Both the position numbers and the translations under genes were made by a program. The notes below the pieces were generated by a model. The model was not told where the DNA came from. It searched no databases and saw only the letters and a list, made by a program, of their open reading frames with translations. This document shows, piece after piece, positions 6,553 to 9,638 of a stretch of DNA of 9,638 bases (the first letter of the stretch is position 1; every line of letters begins with the position of its first letter). Source of the DNA: Acidobacteriota bacterium (GTDB lineage Bacteria; Acidobacteriota; Terriglobia; Terriglobales; Acidobacteriaceae); NCBI GenBank assembly GCA_021781255.1, contig JAJXXG010001036.1:1-9638 (forward strand). Reading direction: 5' to 3'.

Positions 6553-7690
6553 ATGTCGTTGAACGATCTCGAATTCGCATACGCTCCCGTCCGCACGCAG
6601 GTGCGCGACCTGCGGGAGTATCTTTGACCCGGCGCGGCTGCGCAGGGAACTCTCTGAAATAGAAACCAAGCTCGCCAATCCGGCGCTGTGGTCCGATCCG
6701 GCCGCAAGCCAGCCGTTGATGCGCGACCGCAAGCGGCTGGAAACGCTCATTCGCGACGACGAGGAGCTTGTTCGCCGCACCGGCGACGTTGAGGCCTACT
6801 TTGAACTGGCGCGCGAGGGCGAAGAGGTGCTCGCCGATCTGGAGCGTGAGATCAAAGCGCTGGGCGCGTTTACGGAAGAACTCGAAGCCCGGACAATGTT
6901 GAGCGGCGAGGCCGACGGGCTGAATGCGATTGTGACTGTGCATCCCGGCGCGGGCGGCACGGAGAGCCAGGATTGGGCCGAGATGCTGCTGCGCATGTAT
7001 CTGCGCTGGGCCGAACAGCAGGGCTTCAAAACCGAGATGAACGATTACCAGGGCGAAGAGGCCGGCATCAAGTCTGCCACCTTCACCATCATTGGCGAGA
7101 ACGCCTTTGGCATGCTGGCCGGCGAAAGCGGCGTGCACCGGCTGGTCCGCATCTCGCCCTTCGACAACGCCAAGCGGCGGCACACGTCGTTTGCGTCGGT
7201 GTATGTGTCGCCGGAGATCGATGAAACCATCCACGTGGATTTGAAGCTGGAAGATCTGCGCATCGATACGTACAGATCGGGCGGCAAGGGCGGGCAGCAC
7301 GTGAACACCACCGACTCTGCCGTGCGCATGACGCACTTACCCACGGGCATCGTGGTGCAGTGCCAGAACGAGCGCTCGCAGCACTCGAACCGCGAAAAGG
7401 CGATGAAAATGATGCGCTCGCGGCTTTACGAGTACGAACTCGAAAAGAAACGCGCGGAGAGCAAGAAGCTTGAAGACTCCAAGCTCGACATTAACTTCGG
7501 CTCGCAGATCCGCTCGTATGTGTTGCAGCCCTACCGCATAGCCAAGGATCACCGCACGAAGGTTGAAGTGGGCGATGTGGACAAGGTGCTGGACGGGTAT
7601 CTGGAACCGTTTCTGCGCGGGTATCTTCTGGCCAAGAGGCGCGGTACGGCAGTGGCCGCCGCAGCCGAGCCGGACGATCTGGATGTTTAA
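6553..7690 (+). CDS. prfB: Peptide chain release factor 2, with programmed +1 frameshift
   Basis: RF2 recognises UGA and UAA stop codons on the ribosome and triggers release of the finished protein. The ATG at 6553 opens 24 codons that end at an in-frame TGA (6625-6627). A +1 shift on CTT-TGA-C moves reading to GAC at 6626 and continues to TAA 7688-7690, giving 378 residues from join(6553-6624, 6626-7690). The frameshift signal is complete: an SD-like GGGAG (6614-6618), three bases, then CTTTGAC, as in E. coli. The merged protein has the SPF anticodon-like motif at 201-203 and the catalytic GGQ at 246-248 (RSGGKGGQHVN). The length is close to the 365 residues of E. coli RF2; the extra residues include an Ala-rich, acidic C-terminal tail. 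When RF2 is scarce, slow termination at the TGA favours the shift, so the gene is self-regulated. No ribosome site precedes the ATG. Confidence 0.97.
6614..6628 (+). promoter_or_regulatory. prfB: RF2 programmed frameshift site
   Basis: The order is GGGAG (6614-6618), spacer TAT, slippery CTT (6622-6624), TGA stop (6625-6627) and C at 6628. The SD-like element, 3-base spacer and CUU-UGA-C are the known parts of the bacterial prfB +1 frameshift signal. The downstream frame is open and encodes the rest of RF2, which confirms function by reading-frame logic. Confidence 0.95.
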
Positions 7691-7694
7691 AGGC

Positions 7695-7733
7695 AGGGAA
7701 TAGGGAATAGGGACTGGGACTAGGGACTAGGGG
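7695..7733. repeat. Tandem heptamer repeat between prfB and the CoA-binding gene
   Basis: Units of AGGGAAT (7695-7701, 7702-7708) are followed by AGGGACT (7709-7715), a hexamer GGGACT (7716-7721), AGGGACT (7722-7728) and a partial AGGGG. The array fills most of the 54-bp gap after the prfB stop. I recall similar AGGGAATAGGGA strings between genes in Acidobacteriota. It ends about a dozen bases before the next start codon, so its AGGGG/GGGGAG end may contribute to ribosome binding. Confidence 0.75.
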
Positions 7734-7744
7734 AGCGAAGGACG

Positions 7745-8191
7745 ATGAGCAACGATCCAGCCATCATTGACGAGATGCTGCGCACGGCGAAGAACATCGC
7801 CGTTGTTGGCATGAGCGACAAGCCGGAACGCGCCAGCTACAACATTGGCCGCTACCTGGCCGGGCACGGCTATCGCATCTTCCCGGTCAATCCCGCGCTC
7901 CAAGAGATCCTCGGATCGCCCTGTTACGCCGGCCTCGACGCCGCGCAGGCCGCTGCCCACACCGCAACGGGACGAGGAATCGACCTGGCTGATGTCTTTC
8001 GCGCTTCCGAGCACGTTCCCGGCCTAGTCGATGACGTTATCCGCCTGCGAATTCCTTATCTCTGGCTGCAGGACGGAGTGACTCATGAGGAAGCCGTGGC
8101 CCGCGCCCGCGCCGCCGGGGTAAAATGCGTCGAGAACGACTGTATTTTCCGCGAGCACTCTGCGAGGCCGGAGTTGGATACGAGGGCGTAG
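7745..8191 (+). CDS. CoA-binding protein, YccU-like
   Basis: This 148-residue protein is a stand-alone Rossmann-type CoA-binding domain (CoA_binding_2 type, as in E. coli YccU), at the usual family length. The first strand and glycine loop read NIAVVGMSDKPERASY (17-32), followed by GYRIFPVNP (42-50), the cluster IDLADVFRASEHVP (79-92), and LWLQDGVTHEEA (106-117), all typical of the family. The end VKCVENDCIFREH (126-138) matches the usual 'G..vv.drC...eh' close, with Cys133 in the conserved position. It is a soluble cytoplasmic protein; the domain resembles the CoA-binding part of succinyl-CoA synthetase and acyl-CoA synthetases, but the stand-alone proteins have no settled role. GAAGGA lies very close to the ATG, with GGGGAG slightly further upstream. 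It lies 54 bp after prfB and could be cotranscribed with it. Confidence 0.92.
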   Translation: MSNDPAIIDEMLRTAKNIAVVGMSDKPERASYNIGRYLAGHGYRIFPVNPALQEILGSPCYAGLDAAQAAAHTATGRGIDLADVFRASEHVPGLVDDVIRLRIPYLWLQDGVTHEEAVARARAAGVKCVENDCIFREHSARPELDTRA

Positions 8192-8251
8192 AGCACTTCC
8201 GTGCTATCCCACCCCTGGCGCAAGATACGCGTCAAAGATGGGGCACCCGAG
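8192..8251. repeat. Intergenic repeat-like element with GATGGGGCACCC core
   Basis: Directly after the CoA-binding stop comes AGCAC-TTCC-GTGCT (8192-8205), a perfect 5-bp stem. It is followed by TATCCCACCCCTGGCGCAAG and then GATGGGGCACCCGAG (8237-8251), whose first 12 bases are identical to 4485-4496 inside lnt. I recall the combination 'GTGCTATCCCACCC...GATGGGGCACCC' as a recurrent intergenic sequence in Acidobacteriota. The hairpin might also help end the upstream transcript, but it has no T-run. Confidence 0.55.
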
Positions 8252-8293
8252 GTTTGTGCTGCGGCCTCCGTCCGATACACTGAGTAAACGATC

Positions 8294-9638
8294 ATGCGTC
8301 GTTTTCGCTTCACCATCGTGTTGGTTTTCGTGCTTGGCGCAGCGCTGCAGGCTGTCGCCGCGTCGAACTCTGCTGACGTTGCGCATCTGCACGTGCAGCT
8401 CATCTTTCCTAACAGCGATCTTTACCCTGGCGGACAGAACCAGGCCGGCCTCTATTTCAAGCTGGAGCCGGGCTGGCATGTGTATTGGGAGAATCCCGGC
8501 GACTCAGGCGAGCCGCCGCGCATTCAGTGGACGCTGCCCAAGGGAGTCACCGCTTCAGCGTTGCAGTTTCCCGCGCCCAAGCGGCTGCCGCTCGGCCCGT
8601 TGATGGACTTCGGCTATGAGAACGAGGTGCTTTTTCCGCTCAGTCTCGATGTGGCGGAATCGGCCAAGCCGGGGCCCGCGGTTCTGCATGCGAAGGTGGA
8701 TTGGCTTGTTTGCCGCGACGTTTGTATTCCGGGCAAGGCGGAGTTGGAGGAAGGCGTCCAACTGATGCGCTCGGCACCGGCGGCGGCGGCGGTCTCAAAA
8801 CCCGACCAGGCTTTGTGGGATCGTTTGGTAAACGCGCTTCCGCAGCCGCTTCCCGCATCCTCCACCGCCGTCTTCCAGCCCACGCCCACCGGCTTTCGCC
8901 TCGCCGTCGAAACTGGCCAGCGGGAGATGCAGGCCGCGTTCTTCCCCGAAGACGAGGAAATTCTCGACAATCCCGCGCCGCAAAAGCTCACGCCGACACC
9001 GAACGGCCTGATCCTGGAACTGAAAAAAGACGCGAACATGACCGCCGCGCCTGCGCAGCTGAAAGGCGTGCTCGAACTGGGGGGCGGCAGGAACTATGAA
9101 ATCAGAGCGATGCGGTCGGAGATTGCGATGCGGGCTCCAGCTCCCGGCGCGTCTTTCGGGATCGCTCGCATGGAGAGCATGTCCACCCCCACCGCCGCTC
9201 CGCCGGCCGCGCCTGGGTTTTCATTGCTGGGGCTGACGCGCATCGCGGCGCTGGCTTTTTTAGGTGGATTGCTGTTGAACCTGATGCCTTGCGTCTTTCC
9301 GGTTCTATTTTTGAAGGGACTGGCGCTGGTGCAGTCAGGCAATGAAGATCGGCACAAGCTGCGCGCCCATGGGTTCGTCTACACAGCCGGGATTCTGGTT
9401 TCATTTTGGGTGCTGGTGGCATCTCTGCTCGGCTTGCGCGCCGCCGGGGCGGTTCTCGGCTGGGGTTTCCAGTTCCAGTCGCCAGTTTTCTTGTCATTGA
9501 TGGCGGGGCTTCTGTTTTTCCTGGGGCTTTCGCTGGCCGGGCAGTTTGAGATCGGCCTCACGCTGACCAGTGCGGGCGGATCGCTGGCCGCCAAGCAAGG
9601 CTCCGCGGGCAGCTTCTTTACCGGCGTGCTGGCTGTGG
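8294..9638 (+). CDS. dsbD: DsbD/ScsB-family thiol:disulfide interchange protein (3' end outside window)
   Basis: DsbD-type proteins carry electrons from cytoplasmic thioredoxin across the membrane to periplasmic thiol partners. The 448 visible residues stay open to the window end. Residues 1-23 are a signal peptide (two Arg, then a hydrophobic run ending AVAA). Residues about 30-157 form an N-terminal periplasmic domain with WHVYWENPGDSGEPP (61-75) and a CRDVC pair (Cys140, Cys144) in 'DWLVCRDVCIPG'. This resembles ScsB more than E. coli DsbD, whose pair is spaced C-x5-C. A linker region (about 160-308) ends in a Pro/Ala-rich stretch. The membrane domain begins near 312, with Cys333 in NLMPCVFPV, equivalent to the first redox cysteine of DsbD, and further spans at about 360-380 and 396-416. 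The second membrane cysteine and any C-terminal thioredoxin domain lie beyond the window. The ATG at 8294 is chosen for the signal peptide; its ribosome site is weak. Confidence 0.87.
   Translation, partial: MRRFRFTIVLVFVLGAALQAVAASNSADVAHLHVQLIFPNSDLYPGGQNQAGLYFKLEPGWHVYWENPGDSGEPPRIQWTLPKGVTASALQFPAPKRLPLGPLMDFGYENEVLFPLSLDVAESAKPGPAVLHAKVDWLVCRDVCIPGKAELEEGVQLMRSAPAAAAVSKPDQALWDRLVNALPQPLPASSTAVFQPTPTGFRLAVETGQREMQAAFFPEDEEILDNPAPQKLTPTPNGLILELKKDANMTAAPAQLKGVLELGGGRNYEIRAMRSEIAMRAPAPGASFGIARMESMSTPTAAPPAAPGFSLLGLTRIAALAFLGGLLLNLMPCVFPVLFLKGLALVQSGNEDRHKLRAHGFVYTAGILVSFWVLVASLLGLRAAGAVLGWGFQFQSPVFLSLMAGLLFFLGLSLAGQFEIGLTLTSAGGSLAAKQGSAGSFFTGVLAV

Noticed and set aside
6625..6627. In-frame TGA in prfB read as a pseudogene or sequencing error
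   Set aside because: It is the conserved programmed frameshift stop, with SD-like element, spacer and CTTTGAC all present.
6463..6780. N-terminal extension of the exported protein gene to position 6780
   Set aside because: The extension runs antisense into prfB, is Ser/Arg-rich, and would hide a clear signal peptide that begins just after a good ribosome site at 6462.
6551..7336. 261-residue open frame on the minus strand
   Set aside because: It is antisense to prfB, where the plus-strand reading is certain from the GGQ and SPF motifs.

Overview
The window is a GC-rich chromosomal segment of ordinary-looking bacterial genes. I infer Acidobacteriota (Terriglobia-like). The grounds are an lnt followed closely by prfB, a very long amino-acid permease with a cytoplasmic tail, a ScsB/DsbD-type thiol-disulfide protein, and several short palindromic or GATGGGGCACCC-type repeats that I recall as common in that phylum. 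The assignment rests on recognition, not on a database search.

Layout, left to right. (a) 1-133: the 3' end of a UPF0173-type metal-dependent hydrolase, plus strand. (b) 237-1031: an SDR oxidoreductase, minus strand. Upstream of it on the same strand is a 787-residue APC-superfamily permease (1139-3502) with a near-consensus sigma70-type promoter at 3590-3618; the two may be cotranscribed. (c) 3619-4021: a non-coding stretch with several strong inverted repeats and no gene I can support. (d) 4022-4147: a 41-codon single-membrane-span ORF, minus strand, divergent from lnt. (e) 4231-6006: lnt, apolipoprotein N-acyltransferase, with all three catalytic residues but a repeat-derived insertion in an early loop. 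(f) 6076-6462: a small exported protein of unknown function, minus strand, convergent with lnt. (g) 6553-7690: prfB (release factor 2), with the classic in-frame TGA and +1 frameshift after codon 24, and a promoter that places the transcript start at or next to the ATG. (h) 7745-8191: a YccU-like CoA-binding protein. (i) 8294-9638: the N-terminal 448 residues of a DsbD/ScsB-family protein, running off the window.

Functional links are loose. Lnt and DsbD both serve the cell envelope, and prfB is housekeeping and self-regulated by frameshifting. The SDR and permease form a possible two-gene unit of unknown substrate.

I found no defence system, mobile element with a transposase, CRISPR array, rRNA or tRNA. 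The points most worth a second look are the apparently leaderless, frameshift-controlled prfB; the small membrane ORF at 4022-4147; the repeat embedded in the lnt coding sequence; and the intergenic palindrome cluster at 3660-3780.
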